The notes: a model not told the origin generated them from the sequence alone. Positions 1 to 13,339 are shown, numbered from the stretch's first letter. The stretch is 64,000 nt of DNA from Maricaulis maris (GCF_036322705.1 NZ_AP027270.1:3078399-3142398), one strand, 5' to 3'. Program-made: numbers and translations.

Positions 1-1
1 C

Positions 2-733
2 TCCGATAATCCTGTTCTTCGGGAAAGCCTGCGCGATCAGCTCGAGGCTTTGGGTGCCAGCGTTACAGTCCTTGAGGGCCCCCGCGATTTGTCGGCCTCG
101 ACGGGCGCCGAGCTTCTGTGTGATGCCGATTGGGCCCTCACCGCGCCGGCAGCGCGGATCTGGCAAATGGTGACCCCGGCAGAAAAAGCACAGCGCTCGG
201 ACCTTGTCGCCAGTGTTACGGAGAACTGGTTTGTCAAACCGGTTCGCGCGGCCACCCTTGTCTCGCAGCTGACCCGATCCCAAGGCCCGGATCGCGGTGT
301 ATTGAACCGGGAACCGAGGCCCGCGGTCGCCCGTTTTCAGCCTGACCTGTCCGGACTTCATCTCCTGGTCGCCGAGGACGACCCGGTCAATGCGCTGATT
401 GCCCGCAAATCGCTTGAGGGCCTCGGGGTTCGGGTTACACCGGTGGAACGCGGTGATGCCGCATTGGAAGCGCTTTCCTCGCAGCATTTTGACGCAGCCC
501 TGCTTGATCAGCGCATGCCGGGACTGGATGGGCCGGACGTGGCACGGGCGGCCCGGGAGGCCGGGTGTGGCCTGCCGTTGATCGCCCTGACGGCCAATGA
601 TTCCGAGGCCGACCGAAAACTGTGCCTTGGTGCCGGCATGGATGAATTCCTGACCAAGCCCCTCGACGCCGACCGCCTTGCCGACATCCTCACCCGCTTG
701 TGCCGCCCCGGAAACCGCGCCAGCATGGGCTGA
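2..733 (+). CDS. C-terminal part of a hybrid sensor kinase/response regulator (cut by window start)
   Basis: The frame is already open at the first base, so only the C-terminus of a larger protein is present. The last ~125 residues form a complete receiver domain: an acidic pair and Pro-Val-Asn (EDDPVN), the phospho-acceptor Asp in LLDQRMPG, the Thr of ALTAN and the Lys of LTKPLD. The ~95 residues before it look like a second, degenerate receiver (ending FVKPVRAATL) without a clear acceptor Asp. Two C-terminal receivers fit a hybrid histidine kinase whose kinase core lies upstream, outside the window. The protein would act in a phosphorelay at or near the membrane; the signal cannot be told from this part. 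It ends 32 bases before the AmpG-like gene on the same strand. Confidence 0.8.
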   Translation, partial: SDNPVLRESLRDQLEALGASVTVLEGPRDLSASTGAELLCDADWALTAPAARIWQMVTPAEKAQRSDLVASVTENWFVKPVRAATLVSQLTRSQGPDRGVLNREPRPAVARFQPDLSGLHLLVAEDDPVNALIARKSLEGLGVRVTPVERGDAALEALSSQHFDAALLDQRMPGLDGPDVARAAREAGCGLPLIALTANDSEADRKLCLGAGMDEFLTKPLDADRLADILTRLCRPGNRASMG

Positions 734-765
734 CGGTTTTCAAGCACAATCGGGGACTTGCGATC

Positions 766-2097
766 ATGGCGGAATTGGCAGCACCGGCCCGCAAGACATG
801 GGGTCAGACCCTCGCCGCCTACAAGCGCCCGATCATGATCGCCATGCTGGTGCTTGGATTTGCATCCGGCCTTCCCCTGATGATGGTCTTTTCCAAGCTC
901 AGTTTCTGGCTGCGCGATGCCGGAATTGAGCGATCGACGATCGGCTTTTTCTACTGGGTGACGATCTCCTACACGCTGAAGCCGCTATGGTCGCCTGTCG
1001 TGGATCGCGTTCCGGTGCCCTTCTTGACAGCGGCGCTGGGCAAGCGGCGGTCGTGGATGATCGTGGCGATTATCGGGACCATGCTCGGCTTGGCATTGAT
1101 TGCCTTCACCGACCCCGCGAATGGCCTGCTTGTCACGGCGCTGGGGGCATTCATCCTGTCCTATTCCGGCGCGACCCTCGACATTTCGATCGATGCTTGG
1201 CGGATCGAGTCAGCGCCCCGCGATGATCAGGCAAACATGGCCGCAGCCTATGTGCTCGGGTATCGGGGCGCCATCATGTTCTCCGGCTTCGGCCTCGCGA
1301 TCTCGGAGTGGACCAATTGGACGGTGTCCTTCCTGGTGATGGCCGCGACCATGGGCGCCTGTGCGGTTCTCATCCTGTTCATGAAAGAACCCCACCACGC
1401 TTATCGCGAGCCAGACACCCAGAGCTTCGGCAAGCGGGTCGCTGACTCGATCGTCGAGCCGTTCAAACAATTCTGGGACCGCTTGGGGCACTGGATTGTG
1501 CCGGTCTTCCTGCTGGTGGCTTTCTATCGCCTGTCGGACTTCACCATGGGCGTGATGGCCAGCCCGCTCTATTCCGACATTGGCTTCAGCCGGGCCGTTG
1601 TTGGCGGTATCCAGAGCGGTCCCGGCGTGATCGCGACGATTTCCGGTGGCTTCCTCGGTGGCTTGATCGCCTACCGTTTCGGCGTCTTGCGCGCGATGGT
1701 GGTTGGCGCGGTCATCACCTTTGCGACGAATGCCGCATTTGCCTATCTGGCGGCGATCGGAAATTCGGAGAGTATTGGCCTGTTAGCCGTCGTCATCAGC
1801 GCCGACAATGTCGCCGCGGGCTTTGTCGGTACCGCGTTCATTGCTTATCTCTCTTCGCTGACGGATCCGCTGAACGCGGCGACGCAGTACGCGCTTCTGT
1901 CTTCGATCTACGCCTTGATCTGCAAGTTCATCGCGGGTTTCTCAGGCGTCATGGCAGATGCCATGGGCTATGTCGGCTTTTTCCTGGTCACGGCGAGCTA
2001 TGCCCTGCCTATGGCCGGTCTGATTATCTACATCATGACGAAGGGCACGGATGCCGCTCGTGGTATTCGAGACCTCGAAAAGCAAGCGGACACCTAG
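766..2097 (+). CDS. AmpG-like MFS permease
   Basis: A 443-residue, very hydrophobic protein with about 12 membrane segments, as in the major facilitator superfamily. The start (a short Lys/Arg-containing N-terminus followed by FASGLPLMM and WLRDAGI, then LKPLWSPVVDR) resembles the AmpG family, which imports anhydromuropeptides released during peptidoglycan turnover. The loop with GKRRSW between helices 2 and 3 is the usual MFS basic loop. I chose the ATG at 766 because an earlier in-frame ATG at 700 would overlap the upstream receiver gene and adds a non-conserved tail. Its stop lies 3 bases from the stop of the convergent malic enzyme gene. Family assignment is good; the substrate is inferred. 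Confidence 0.75.
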   Translation: MAELAAPARKTWGQTLAAYKRPIMIAMLVLGFASGLPLMMVFSKLSFWLRDAGIERSTIGFFYWVTISYTLKPLWSPVVDRVPVPFLTAALGKRRSWMIVAIIGTMLGLALIAFTDPANGLLVTALGAFILSYSGATLDISIDAWRIESAPRDDQANMAAAYVLGYRGAIMFSGFGLAISEWTNWTVSFLVMAATMGACAVLILFMKEPHHAYREPDTQSFGKRVADSIVEPFKQFWDRLGHWIVPVFLLVAFYRLSDFTMGVMASPLYSDIGFSRAVVGGIQSGPGVIATISGGFLGGLIAYRFGVLRAMVVGAVITFATNAAFAYLAAIGNSESIGLLAVVISADNVAAGFVGTAFIAYLSSLTDPLNAATQYALLSSIYALICKFIAGFSGVMADAMGYVGFFLVTASYALPMAGLIIYIMTKGTDAARGIRDLEKQADT

Positions 2098-2100
2098 CGC

Positions 2101-4386
<2,286 letters not shown>

Positions 4387-4485
4387 CACCGATGTCCTTG
4401 TTACGTCTGAAGTCCCGGGGCTTACAGCGCTCTAGCCGCTTCACACCCTTGCACGCAAGGCGAAACCTCGCCACCGTCTGCGCCG

Positions 4486-7179
4486 ATGACTGCCATGTCG
4501 ACCCTTCCCGTGCCGCGCGATCGCACCTTCCCCTCCGCTGAGGGTGCGACCCCGATGATGCAGCAATTCCTCGAATTGCGCGCCCAGGCGCCAGCCGATG
4601 CGCTGCTGTTTTACCGTATGGGCGACTTCTACGAGCTCTTCTTCGACGACGCGGTCCGGGCCTCGGCGGCTCTTGACATTGCCCTGACAAAACGGGGCGA
4701 GCATCAAGGCGAACCGATTGCGATGTGCGGCGTTCCGGCTGCTACAGCGGAGGCCTATCTGGCCCGTCTTATCAAGGCCGGATTCAAGGTTGCGGTCGGC
4801 GAGCAGATGGAGGACCCGAAGGCGGCCAAGGCGCGTGGCGGCTCCAAGGCCGTCGTCCAGCGGGCGATCGCCCGCGTGGTCACGCCCGGCACGCTGACCG
4901 AGGACAGCCTGCTTGATCCGCGCGTGTCGAACCGGATTGCCGCGCTCGCCCAATCGGTGACGGGTGAAGCGGCCCTGGCCTGGGCTGATGTCTCGACCGG
5001 GGATTTCCGGGTGTCGCCGGTGGCCCCAACCAATCTCGCCGCCGAGATCGCGGCGCTCAACCCGGCTGAATTGCTGGTCGAGGAGCGTGCCTTCGGGGAG
5101 GCGGCCCTTCTTGCGCCAAATGCGACGTTGACCCCGCTGCCGCGTGCGAAATTCGATCCGGCCTCGGCCGAGCGCCAGCTGAGGGATCAGTTCCGGGTCC
5201 AGGAACTCACTGCTTTCGGTGATTTCTCGAAGCCGGAATGCGCGGCCCTGGGGGCCCTGCTCGACTATCTGGCCCTGTCCCAGGCGGGGGCTCCGGCAAA
5301 ATTGGCGCCACCACGCCAGGTGAAGGCCGGGGCCAGCCTGGCGATAGACCCGGCGACCCGGGCCAGTCTCGAGATCGAGCGTACGTTGTCAGGGTCTCGT
5401 CAGGGGTCATTGCTGGATGCCATCGACCGGACGGTCACGGCGCCCGGGGCGCGGCGGCTGGCTGAACGTCTGGCCCGGCCGCTGACCGATGTGGCGATGA
5501 TCGAAGCCCGGCTGGACGCGATTGCCTGGTTTGAACGGGCGCGGTCACACCGGCGCGATCTGCGCGATCGTTTGCGCCAGGCGGGTGATGCCGAGCGGGC
5601 CCTGTCCCGGCTTTTGCTTGGACGGGGTGGTCCGCGCGATCTCAAGGGTCTCGCAGCGGCGCTGCAGGAAGGCGAAATGATCGCATCGCGCCTGCTCGAC
5701 AACTCGTTGGATGCTCCTCCGGGCCTGATCGCGGACGGGCTAGAGGCGCTGGTGCTGGGCGACAAGCCTGATCTCGCGGCCCTGGTCACCGATCTGGAGC
5801 AGGCGATTGTCGACGAGCCGCCGCTCCTCGCGCGGGATGGCGGCTTCATCGCCGAGGGATGGCGGCCCGAGCTGGATGAGTTGCGGCAATTGCGCGATGC
5901 CTCGCGGCGGGTCGTGGCCGGCTTGCAGCAAACCTATGCCGAGGCGGTCGGGGTCAGCGGGCTCAAGGTCAAGCACAACAACGTCCTCGGCTATTTCGTG
6001 GAAGTGACAGCCAAGCACGGCGATGCCCTGATGGCGGACGAGCGCTTCATTCACCGCCAGACCATGGCCAATGCGATCCGTTTTTCGACCACCGAGCTGG
6101 CCGAGCTCGAAGCCAAGATCGCCTCGGCCGGGGACCGGGCCCTGGCGATGGAGCAGGACGACTTCGCGGCCCTGCGCGACCGCGTCGAGCAACAGGCCGC
6201 TCCGATCCGCGCGGCAGCGCGAGCGCTGGCGGATTTCGACGTCTCCGCCGCCTTGGCCGAATGGGCCGAGGACAGCGAGGCCTGTCGACCGATCATGTCG
6301 GATGACAGTGTGTTCCGTATCGAGGGTGGGCGCCATCCGGTGGTCGAGCGGGCGCTCGCCCGGGCCGGTGATGGCCGGTTCACGCCCAATGATTGCCATC
6401 TCGACGGGGCCGGGGACGAGGCGGCCCGGCTGACGTTCGTGACCGGTCCGAACATGGCCGGTAAGTCCACCTTCCTGCGCCAGAATGCGCTGATCCTGAT
6501 GCTGGCCCAGTCTGGCTGCTATGTGCCGGCCCGAATCGCCCGGATCGGGATTGCCGACCGGCTGTACTCGCGGGTCGGCGCGGCTGATGATCTCGCCCGC
6601 GGCCGCTCCACCTTCATGGCTGAAATGATCGAGACAGCGGCGATCCTCAATCAGGCAACCCCGCGCAGCTTTGTCATTCTGGACGAAATCGGACGCGGTA
6701 CGGCGACCTTTGACGGACTTTCCATCGCCTGGGCTGCGGCGGAGCACCTGCACGCGGTCAATGGCTGCCGGGCCTTGTTCGCGACGCATTATCACGAGCT
6801 GACGCGGCTCGCTGATGACCTCGATGCGGCCGCCAATGTCTCGCTGAAGGCGCGGGAGTGGAAGGGCGAGCTGGTTTTCCTGCATGAGGTGGGTCGTGGC
6901 GCGGCTGACCGGTCCTACGGGATTGAGGTCGCGCGTCGGGCCGGCCTGCCACGGGTCGCGGTCAAGCGCGCCCAGTCCATTCTGGCGCGGCTCGAGGCAG
7001 ACGGAACCCCGGCGGCTGCCCTCACCGACCTTCCCCTGTTCGCGGTTGCCGAACCGGATCCCGAACCGTTTGTTTCCGAGGTTGAAACGCGTCTCGCCCA
7101 GATCGATCCGGACGCGCTCAGTCCGCGCGAGGCGCTGGAAGTCCTTTACGCCCTCAAGGCGATGACGAAGAAGACGTGA
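4486..7179 (+). CDS. mutS: DNA mismatch repair protein MutS
   Basis: 897 residues, full length for MutS. The N-terminal mismatch-recognition domain has the Phe-x-Glu wedge region in [12 protein letters not shown]. The ATPase domain shows the Walker A motif GPNMAGKST (654-662), the Walker B/D-loop stretch [13 protein letters not shown] and the trans-acting FATHYHELT. The C-terminal helix-turn-helix dimer region is present. It recognises base mismatches and small loops after replication and recruits MutL; no mutL is in this window. A second ATG three codons in (4495) is an alternative start. It is followed 35 bases later by glnD on the same strand. Confidence 0.97.
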   Translation: MTAMSTLPVPRDRTFPSAEGATPMMQQFLELRAQAPADALLFYRMGDFYELFFDDAVRASAALDIALTKRGEHQGEPIAMCGVPAATAEAYLARLIKAGFKVAVGEQMEDPKAAKARGGSKAVVQRAIARVVTPGTLTEDSLLDPRVSNRIAALAQSVTGEAALAWADVSTGDFRVSPVAPTNLAAEIAALNPAELLVEERAFGEAALLAPNATLTPLPRAKFDPASAERQLRDQFRVQELTAFGDFSKPECAALGALLDYLALSQAGAPAKLAPPRQVKAGASLAIDPATRASLEIERTLSGSRQGSLLDAIDRTVTAPGARRLAERLARPLTDVAMIEARLDAIAWFERARSHRRDLRDRLRQAGDAERALSRLLLGRGGPRDLKGLAAALQEGEMIASRLLDNSLDAPPGLIADGLEALVLGDKPDLAALVTDLEQAIVDEPPLLARDGGFIAEGWRPELDELRQLRDASRRVVAGLQQTYAEAVGVSGLKVKHNNVLGYFVEVTAKHGDALMADERFIHRQTMANAIRFSTTELAELEAKIASAGDRALAMEQDDFAALRDRVEQQAAPIRAAARALADFDVSAALAEWAEDSEACRPIMSDDSVFRIEGGRHPVVERALARAGDGRFTPNDCHLDGAGDEAARLTFVTGPNMAGKSTFLRQNALILMLAQSGCYVPARIARIGIADRLYSRVGAADDLARGRSTFMAEMIETAAILNQATPRSFVILDEIGRGTATFDGLSIAWAAAEHLHAVNGCRALFATHYHELTRLADDLDAAANVSLKAREWKGELVFLHEVGRGAADRSYGIEVARRAGLPRVAVKRAQSILARLEADGTPAAALTDLPLFAVAEPDPEPFVSEVETRLAQIDPDALSPREALEVLYALKAMTKKT

Positions 7180-7214
7180 CGCCGCCACGTGCGGTGAACT
7201 AGATTGGCCCCACG

Positions 7215-10025
7215 ATGAAGATGCCTGCCCTGCCCGCTTCGCTGGATGGTCTGCAATTGCGGGCTCAACTGGCTGCCGCCCTGTCCCAACAGGGTTGGGA
7301 CTCGCCGGCGGCGCGCGCGGCGGCCCTCGCCCATGTCCGCGGCGCAATCGAACGGTTTCGGGCTCAGGCCTTCGCGAGCCTGTCGGGGGCCGGGGGTGGT
7401 GCGATCGCGGCTCACCGGCTGTCCGAGGGCATGAGCGCCTGTCTGCACGCGCTGTTCGACTCCATGGCGGCGGCCGATCCTGTCGGGTCAGCCGGCGTTG
7501 CCCTGTGTGGTCAGGGTGGATTCGGTGCCGGTGAGCTGGCGCCGTCCTCCGACATTGACCTGATGCTCATCAAGCCCGACGCGGCGCGCGAGGCAACGGA
7601 CGCCTTCCTTCAGCAATTTCTCTACGCCCTCTGGGACCTCAAGATTGATGTCGGCGGCGGTGCGTGCCGGACGGCGGATGAAACGATTGCCCTGACCAGC
7701 GAGGATGCCTCCGAGCGCACCGCGCTGCTCTCGCTCCGCCATCTCGCCGGCGACGAAGCGGCAACGGCAACCCTCGCCCAGCGCTTTCGCGATGAAGTCG
7801 TGGCGGGCGACTTGCCGGCCTTTGTTGAGGCCAAGCTGCGTGAGCGCGATGCCCGGATCGAGAAGGCGGGCCGGTCTCGCTATACAGTCGAGCCCAACCT
7901 GAAATCCGGCAAGGGCGGTCTGCGCGACCTGCAGCTCATGCGCTGGCTGGCGCAATTCCTGTACGGCGCCGATGCGTTTGAGCGTTGGGTGGGAAGTCGC
8001 CTTCTCTCGGTCGAGGACGTGTCGAAATACATTCTGGCCGATGATTTCCTGTGGACGGTCCGTTTCCACCTGCATGAGCTGGCCGGCGGCAAGGATGAGC
8101 GCCTGACCTTCGACGTCCAGCCCGAGATTGCGGCGCGGATGGGCTTTGAGGACGGCGAGACGGAGAGCGGTGTGGAGCGCTTCATGCGCCGCTATTTTCG
8201 CACCGCCATGAATGTCGGGGCCCTGACCCGTCTGGTCTGCGCCAAGCTGGAAGCCGATGCCTGGAAATCCAAGCCCAAGGGACTGGCACGCTTCCTGCCA
8301 CCGGGTATGGATGCGGCTGAAGACGCCGATGTCGGCGAGTTCATTGTCCGCGATGGCCGTCTTGATTTTGCTCATGCGACCCAGATCCGCGAGGATCCGA
8401 TCCGTCTGATGCGCTTCTTCCATGTTGCCGCGTCGCGCCGGCTGGACCTGCATCCCGAAGCGGTTGCCCGCATCGGGCGGACCCTGCATCTGATCGATGA
8501 TGATTTCCGTCGTGCCCCGCGGGCGGCGCGCGCCTTCTTTGCGGTGCTGCTCGATAGCGCGGCACCGATGGCTGTACTGCGCATGATGACCGAGGCCGGC
8601 GTCCTCGGTCGCTACCTGCCGGAGTTTGGCGATATCGTCGCGCGCACCCAGTTCAACATGTATCACCGCTATACCGTCGATGAGCATACCCTGCAGGCGC
8701 TGGGGTTGTTGCGGGAGATCGAGGACGGGCTGCACCCGCTCGATCATCCGCTATCGACCGGATTGCTGCCGCTCATCCAGAACCGTCGGGCGCTGCATCT
8801 TGCCGTGCTGCTTCACGATACCGGCAAGGGGGCTGGCGACCAGTGTATCGAAGGCGCGGCCCGTGCCGTCACCGCTTGCGAACGCATGGGGCTGGGCGAG
8901 GCCGAAACCGAACTGGTCTCCTGGCTGATCGCATCACACCTTCTGATGAGCGATACCGCCCAGCGGCGCGACCTGTCGGATCCGCGAACCGTGGCTGATT
9001 TCGCGGCAGCCGTCGGGTCGGTGGAGCGCTTGCGCCTGCTGACCGTGCTGACTGTTGTCGATATCCGGGCGGTCGGTCCAGGCGTGTGGAATGGCTGGAA
9101 GGGTCAGTTGATCCGGGAGCTCTACTCGGCCACCGAGCAGGTCCTGTCCAGTGATGGCGACAACCTGCAGCTGGCTCGCGAAACCCTCGCCGACAAGGCG
9201 GCGCTGGCCCGCAATCGCATCCGGCCACGCCTCGAGCGGGTCAATCCGGACTTTGCCGCCTGGTGGACGGCGGAATTGAATGACGCTTACTGGACCGCTT
9301 TCTCGGAGGAAGACCGCTTTCGTCACGCGGCCTTCGTCCGGCATGCCCGTACGGGCGGTTTGCAAACCTCTGCGGCGGTCCGCGTCGATCGGCGGCGGGC
9401 GGCGACCGAGGTGATGATCTGGTCACCGGATCGCGAGCGTGTGTTCGCCGATATCGTCGCCGCCTTTGCCGAGGCCGGGGCCGATGTGGTCGGTGCGACA
9501 ATCAACACGACCTCCTCGGACCAGGTTTTTGACATTTTCTATATCCAGGACGCGGCGGGTCAGCCTTACGGTCGGGATGACCCGCTCAAGCGCCAGGCTC
9601 TGGTGGCCTATCTGCGCGAAGTGGCAACGGGCGAGATCACTGTCCGACGCCACCCGGCAGCACCGCTCAAGCGCCGGGATGCGGCCTTCCGGGTCACACC
9701 GAGTGTCACGATCTCCAACGAGATTGCCGAACAGGCGACGGTCATCGAGGCATCCGGTCGCGACCGCCCGGGCCTGCTGGCGGATCTGGCCGATATTCTC
9801 GCCGACGAGCACCTTGCGCTCACTTCCGCCCAGATCGATGGCTATGGCGAACGGGCAACCGACGTGTTCTACGTCACTCACGACGACCATAAACTGGTGG
9901 ACGAGGCGATCACCGAACGTATCCGCAGCGGGCTTCTGGCCGTGTTCTCCGAGAATGAGACCGCCTTCGACAAAAAGGCCGCGCAGCGCGGCATCGCCCG
10001 CGCCCGGGCCAGTGTTTTGAGGTAG
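7215..10025 (+). CDS. glnD: [Protein-PII] uridylyltransferase / uridylyl-removing enzyme
   Basis: 936 residues, matching GlnD. Domain order: N-terminal nucleotidyltransferase with GGFGAGEL and SDIDLMLI (about 100-117), a helical linker containing the conserved stretch GKGGLRDLQ, an HD hydrolase domain (LLHDTGKG, about 530-537), and two C-terminal ACT domains, the second including ASGRDRPGLLADLADIL. It senses glutamine and adds or removes UMP on PII proteins, so controlling nitrogen assimilation. The stop is 2 bases before the murJ start, suggesting cotranscription; the mutS-glnD-murJ-trpS order is common in this bacterial class. Confidence 0.97.
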   Translation: MKMPALPASLDGLQLRAQLAAALSQQGWDSPAARAAALAHVRGAIERFRAQAFASLSGAGGGAIAAHRLSEGMSACLHALFDSMAAADPVGSAGVALCGQGGFGAGELAPSSDIDLMLIKPDAAREATDAFLQQFLYALWDLKIDVGGGACRTADETIALTSEDASERTALLSLRHLAGDEAATATLAQRFRDEVVAGDLPAFVEAKLRERDARIEKAGRSRYTVEPNLKSGKGGLRDLQLMRWLAQFLYGADAFERWVGSRLLSVEDVSKYILADDFLWTVRFHLHELAGGKDERLTFDVQPEIAARMGFEDGETESGVERFMRRYFRTAMNVGALTRLVCAKLEADAWKSKPKGLARFLPPGMDAAEDADVGEFIVRDGRLDFAHATQIREDPIRLMRFFHVAASRRLDLHPEAVARIGRTLHLIDDDFRRAPRAARAFFAVLLDSAAPMAVLRMMTEAGVLGRYLPEFGDIVARTQFNMYHRYTVDEHTLQALGLLREIEDGLHPLDHPLSTGLLPLIQNRRALHLAVLLHDTGKGAGDQCIEGAARAVTACERMGLGEAETELVSWLIASHLLMSDTAQRRDLSDPRTVADFAAAVGSVERLRLLTVLTVVDIRAVGPGVWNGWKGQLIRELYSATEQVLSSDGDNLQLARETLADKAALARNRIRPRLERVNPDFAAWWTAELNDAYWTAFSEEDRFRHAAFVRHARTGGLQTSAAVRVDRRRAATEVMIWSPDRERVFADIVAAFAEAGADVVGATINTTSSDQVFDIFYIQDAAGQPYGRDDPLKRQALVAYLREVATGEITVRRHPAAPLKRRDAAFRVTPSVTISNEIAEQATVIEASGRDRPGLLADLADILADEHLALTSAQIDGYGERATDVFYVTHDDHKLVDEAITERIRSGLLAVFSENETAFDKKAAQRGIARARASVLR

Positions 10026-10027
10026 AG

Positions 10028-11572
10028 ATGCGGCTTTTGCGGTCCACGGCAGTTGTTGGTCTGCTGACCATGGTCAGCCGCGTGCTCGGCCTGGTGCGGG
10101 AGATGTTGCTGGCTGCGGCGCTCGGGGCCGGCGCTGTCACGGATGTCTTTCTGACGGCCTTTCAGTTTCCCAACCTGTTTCGCCGCATTTTTGCCGAGGG
10201 CGCGTTCAACTCCGCTTTCATCCCTCTCTATGCCGGAAAGCTGCAGAGCGACGTGCCGGATGAAGCGACTGTTTTTGCGCGACAGGTGATGTCGGTCCTG
10301 CTGACCGCAATGGTCGTGATCGTCATTGGCGCCCAGCTATTGATGCCGTGGCTGATGTATCTGCTGGGACCGGGTTTTATCGGCGATCCAGACCTGTTTC
10401 AGCTGGCAGTTCTGCTTACCCAGATCACCATGCCGTATCTGCTGATGATGTCGCTCAGCGCCATGCTCAGCGGCGTACTCAATTCTCATGGCCGGTTCGC
10501 GGTCGCTGCCGCGGCGCCTGTCCTGTTGAACCTGACCCTGATCGGTATCCTCGCGCTTTCGCCGGCGGCGGGACCGGACCTGGCGCTGCATTTGTCCATT
10601 GGTATCAGTCTCTCCGGCATAGCCCAGCTGATCTGGCTTTTCGCGGCATGCCGGGCGACCGGATTGCGCATGAGCGTGACCTTGCCCCGTCTCACGCCCG
10701 GCGTGCGGCGGCTGATCGTGCTGGGCATCCCGGGCGCCATGGCGGCGGGCGTGACGCAGATCAATATCCTGGTCACATCGTCGATCGCCACGATCGAGGA
10801 AGGTGCCCGGTCGTGGCTCTATTATGCGGACCGGCTCTATCAGCTGCCCTTGGGCGTGGTCGGGATTGCCATGGGGGTTGTCCTCCTGCCAACCCTGGCT
10901 GGCCGTGTGCGGGCCGGGGAGCTTCAATCCGCCTCAAACGCGATGAACCGGGCACTGGAAATCTCGATGGCGCTGACCTTGCCGGCGGCGACGGCGCTGG
11001 CTGTCATTCCCGTCTTCATTGCGTCGGGCCTGTATGAGCGCGATGCGTTCACGCCACAGGACGCCATGATGGTCGGCCAGGCCTTGGTTCCGTTTGCCAT
11101 CGGATTGCCGGCCTTTGTCCTGATCAAGGTCCTGTCGCCGGGCTTTTTTGCCCGCGAAGACACCATGACCCCGATGAAGTTTGCCACCATCGGCGTGGCC
11201 GTGAACCTTGTTTTCGGCTTGATCCTCTTCTTTGGGCCACTGGGTTTTGCAGGGCTCGCAATCGCCACAGCGCTTGCCGGCTGGGTCAACACGATCCTGT
11301 TGGCCGTCACACTCCGGCGCCGGGGTTTGCTCGAGCCCGATGCGCGACTCCTCGGCAAGCTGCCGCGCATTATTGCGGCCTGCGCAATCATGGCGGCCTT
11401 CCTCCTGACCGCAGAGCATTATGCTGACCCGCTGCGCGTCATTCTGTTCGACTCGACCCTCGCCACCCTGATTGTCGTGTGCGGCGCTGGCCTCGCTGTC
11501 TATGGCCTGGCGGCGCTTCTGACCGGCGCCTTGCGACCCTCCGAGGTGCGCGCCGCGCTCAAGCGCTCTTGA
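10028..11572 (+). CDS. murJ: Lipid II flippase MurJ (MviN)
   Basis: 514 residues with about 14 predicted membrane helices, as in the MOP-superfamily flippase MurJ. The N-terminus (VVGLLTMVSRVLGLVREMLL) and the following TDVFLTAFQFPNLFRRIFAEGAFNSAFIPLY region are typical of the family and carry the conserved Arg residues lining the cavity. It moves the peptidoglycan precursor lipid II across the inner membrane. It starts 2 bases after glnD and probably shares its transcript. Confidence 0.96.
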   Translation: MRLLRSTAVVGLLTMVSRVLGLVREMLLAAALGAGAVTDVFLTAFQFPNLFRRIFAEGAFNSAFIPLYAGKLQSDVPDEATVFARQVMSVLLTAMVVIVIGAQLLMPWLMYLLGPGFIGDPDLFQLAVLLTQITMPYLLMMSLSAMLSGVLNSHGRFAVAAAAPVLLNLTLIGILALSPAAGPDLALHLSIGISLSGIAQLIWLFAACRATGLRMSVTLPRLTPGVRRLIVLGIPGAMAAGVTQINILVTSSIATIEEGARSWLYYADRLYQLPLGVVGIAMGVVLLPTLAGRVRAGELQSASNAMNRALEISMALTLPAATALAVIPVFIASGLYERDAFTPQDAMMVGQALVPFAIGLPAFVLIKVLSPGFFAREDTMTPMKFATIGVAVNLVFGLILFFGPLGFAGLAIATALAGWVNTILLAVTLRRRGLLEPDARLLGKLPRIIAACAIMAAFLLTAEHYADPLRVILFDSTLATLIVVCGAGLAVYGLAALLTGALRPSEVRAALKRS

Positions 11573-11633
11573 GGCCGGGCCTCGCGCTGGTTAAGACGCT
11601 TGTCCTGATCCGTCTTACCCGCAAGGCCCTCCC

Positions 11634-12671
11634 ATGAGCGACACGCCCACCGATTACCAAGGTCCGCACCGCGTCCTGTCCGGCATGCAGCCGACCGGCC
11701 GGCTTCATCTCGGCAATTATCTTGGTGCGTTGAAGAACTGGGTCGCCCTGCAGGAAGACCCGACCCGCGAGTGTTTCTACTGCGTGGTCGACATGCATGC
11801 GATTACCATGCCGCATGACCCGGCGGCCTTGCCGGATTCAGTGCGCTCGGCGGCCGCAGCCTATATCGCCTCCGGCGTGGATCCCGAGAAGAGCACGATT
11901 TTTGCCCAGTCGGCCGTGCCGGCTCATGCCGAGCTGGCCTGGATCCTGAACTGCGTTGCCCGCCTCGGCTGGCTCGAGCGGATGACCCAGTTCAAGGACA
12001 AGGCCGGCAAGGACAAGGAGCGCGCCTCCGTTGGCCTGTTCACCTATCCGGTCCTGCAGGCGGCTGACATTCTCGTCTACAAGGCGACCGAAGTGCCGGT
12101 TGGCGAAGACCAGAAGCAGCACCTCGAACTGTGCCGCGACATCGCGGCCCGCTTCAACCGCGACTTCGGCAAGGGCGAGGCTTTCTTCCCGCTGACCGAG
12201 CCGGTGATCCAGGGACCGGGTGCGCGCATCATGAGCTTGCGTGACGGCACGGCAAAAATGTCGAAGTCGGACGTGTCCGACAATTCCCGCATCAATCTCG
12301 AAGATGACGCGGACATGATCGCCAAGAAGATCAAGAAGGCAAAGACGGACCCCGAGCCGCTTCCGGCAACCGTCGAAGAGCTCAATGGCCGCGCCGAGGC
12401 GACCAATCTTGTCGGGATCTACGCGGCGTTGACCGGACAAACCAAGGCCGATGTTCTCGCCGAGTTCGGCGGACAGGGTTTTGGCGCGTTCAAGCCGGCT
12501 CTGGCAGACGTCGCGGTCGCTTATCTCGCACCGATTTCCGACGAGTATCGCCGCCTGATATCCGACAAGGCCGAGATCGACCGGATCCTCACCAAGGGTG
12601 CCGAAAACGCCCGCGCGGTCGCCCAGCCGATCGTCGATGAAACCAAGAAGGTCATCGGTTTCTGGGGCTAG
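11634..12671 (+). CDS. trpS: Tryptophanyl-tRNA synthetase
   Basis: 345 residues, normal for bacterial TrpRS, a class Ic aminoacyl-tRNA synthetase. The HIGH-type signature appears as [12 protein letters not shown] near residues 20-31 and the KMSKS loop is exact at 208-212. It charges tRNA-Trp with tryptophan in the cytosol. It lies 61 bases downstream of murJ on the same strand and may be cotranscribed; no terminator was seen between them. Confidence 0.97.
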   Translation: MSDTPTDYQGPHRVLSGMQPTGRLHLGNYLGALKNWVALQEDPTRECFYCVVDMHAITMPHDPAALPDSVRSAAAAYIASGVDPEKSTIFAQSAVPAHAELAWILNCVARLGWLERMTQFKDKAGKDKERASVGLFTYPVLQAADILVYKATEVPVGEDQKQHLELCRDIAARFNRDFGKGEAFFPLTEPVIQGPGARIMSLRDGTAKMSKSDVSDNSRINLEDDADMIAKKIKKAKTDPEPLPATVEELNGRAEATNLVGIYAALTGQTKADVLAEFGGQGFGAFKPALADVAVAYLAPISDEYRRLISDKAEIDRILTKGAENARAVAQPIVDETKKVIGFWG

Positions 12672-12771
12672 GCTTTTTGCCGTACTCGCCGGAAGCTCCG
12701 GCTTGGACTAAAGCTGGGACAGATCGCGCAGCCGGTGTTCGCAGCGCAGTGGCTACCGCAAGGAAGACATC

Positions 12772-13317
12772 ATGAAACAGTTCGCATCCCTGGCCGCTCT
12801 CGCACTTGCCCTGACAGCCTGTAGCGGGGCGGACGAACCCGTGGCCGCCAGCGGCGAGCCGCACGGCGATGGCCTGCATGCCATGGCGTCGGACGGCCCC
12901 ATGGCGGCCTTGCCGGACGACGTGGTCACGCCGATTGTGGAAATCAGCGACGCCTGGATCAGGCCGCATCCGCAGGGCCGTGACGTGACGGCAGCCTATT
13001 TCTCGGCCCGTTTGACCGACGGTCAAGCGGACCGGTTGTTGTCAGCCCGTATCGATGGAGCCGAGCGGGTCGAGATGCACGGCCACAGCATGGATGAGCA
13101 GGGCATGATGCGGATGCGTCCGATCGGCCCGCAGGACCTGACGAGTGGCGAACGAATGGTTTTCGCGCCGCGTGGCAACCACCTGATGGTGCATGGTCTT
13201 GCGCCGGTCTTCGAGGGGGATCAGGTGACCGGTGTGCTCGTGTTTGAACGGGCCGGCGAGGTCCCGGCCGAATTCAGCGTCCAGGCCATGCCGCCGGGCT
13301 CGGTCTCTGAGGATTAG
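12772..13317 (+). CDS. PCu(A)C-type copper chaperone lipoprotein
   Basis: 181 residues starting with a lipoprotein signal peptide (lipobox L-T-A-C with Cys17). The C-terminal ~110 residues match the periplasmic copper chaperone PCu(A)C family (DUF461): a Met/His pattern with His105, Met115, His137 and Met139, in the setting MHGHSM...GMMRMRP...NHLMVHGL. Such proteins bind Cu(I) and deliver it to the CuA site of cytochrome c oxidase. The region between signal and domain has extra His/Met residues (about 26-45) that may add metal sites. An AAGGA precedes the ATG by 7 bases. A terminator follows at 13340. Confidence 0.85.
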   Translation: MKQFASLAALALALTACSGADEPVAASGEPHGDGLHAMASDGPMAALPDDVVTPIVEISDAWIRPHPQGRDVTAAYFSARLTDGQADRLLSARIDGAERVEMHGHSMDEQGMMRMRPIGPQDLTSGERMVFAPRGNHLMVHGLAPVFEGDQVTGVLVFERAGEVPAEFSVQAMPPGSVSED

Positions 13318-13339
13318 GGGCTGGGCATCAGGCCCTAAC

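Noticed and set aside
5740..7347. Very long open frame on the minus strand opposite mutS
   Set aside because: High-GC codon bias produces long antisense frames; the protein has no recognisable domain and mutS on the plus strand is certain.
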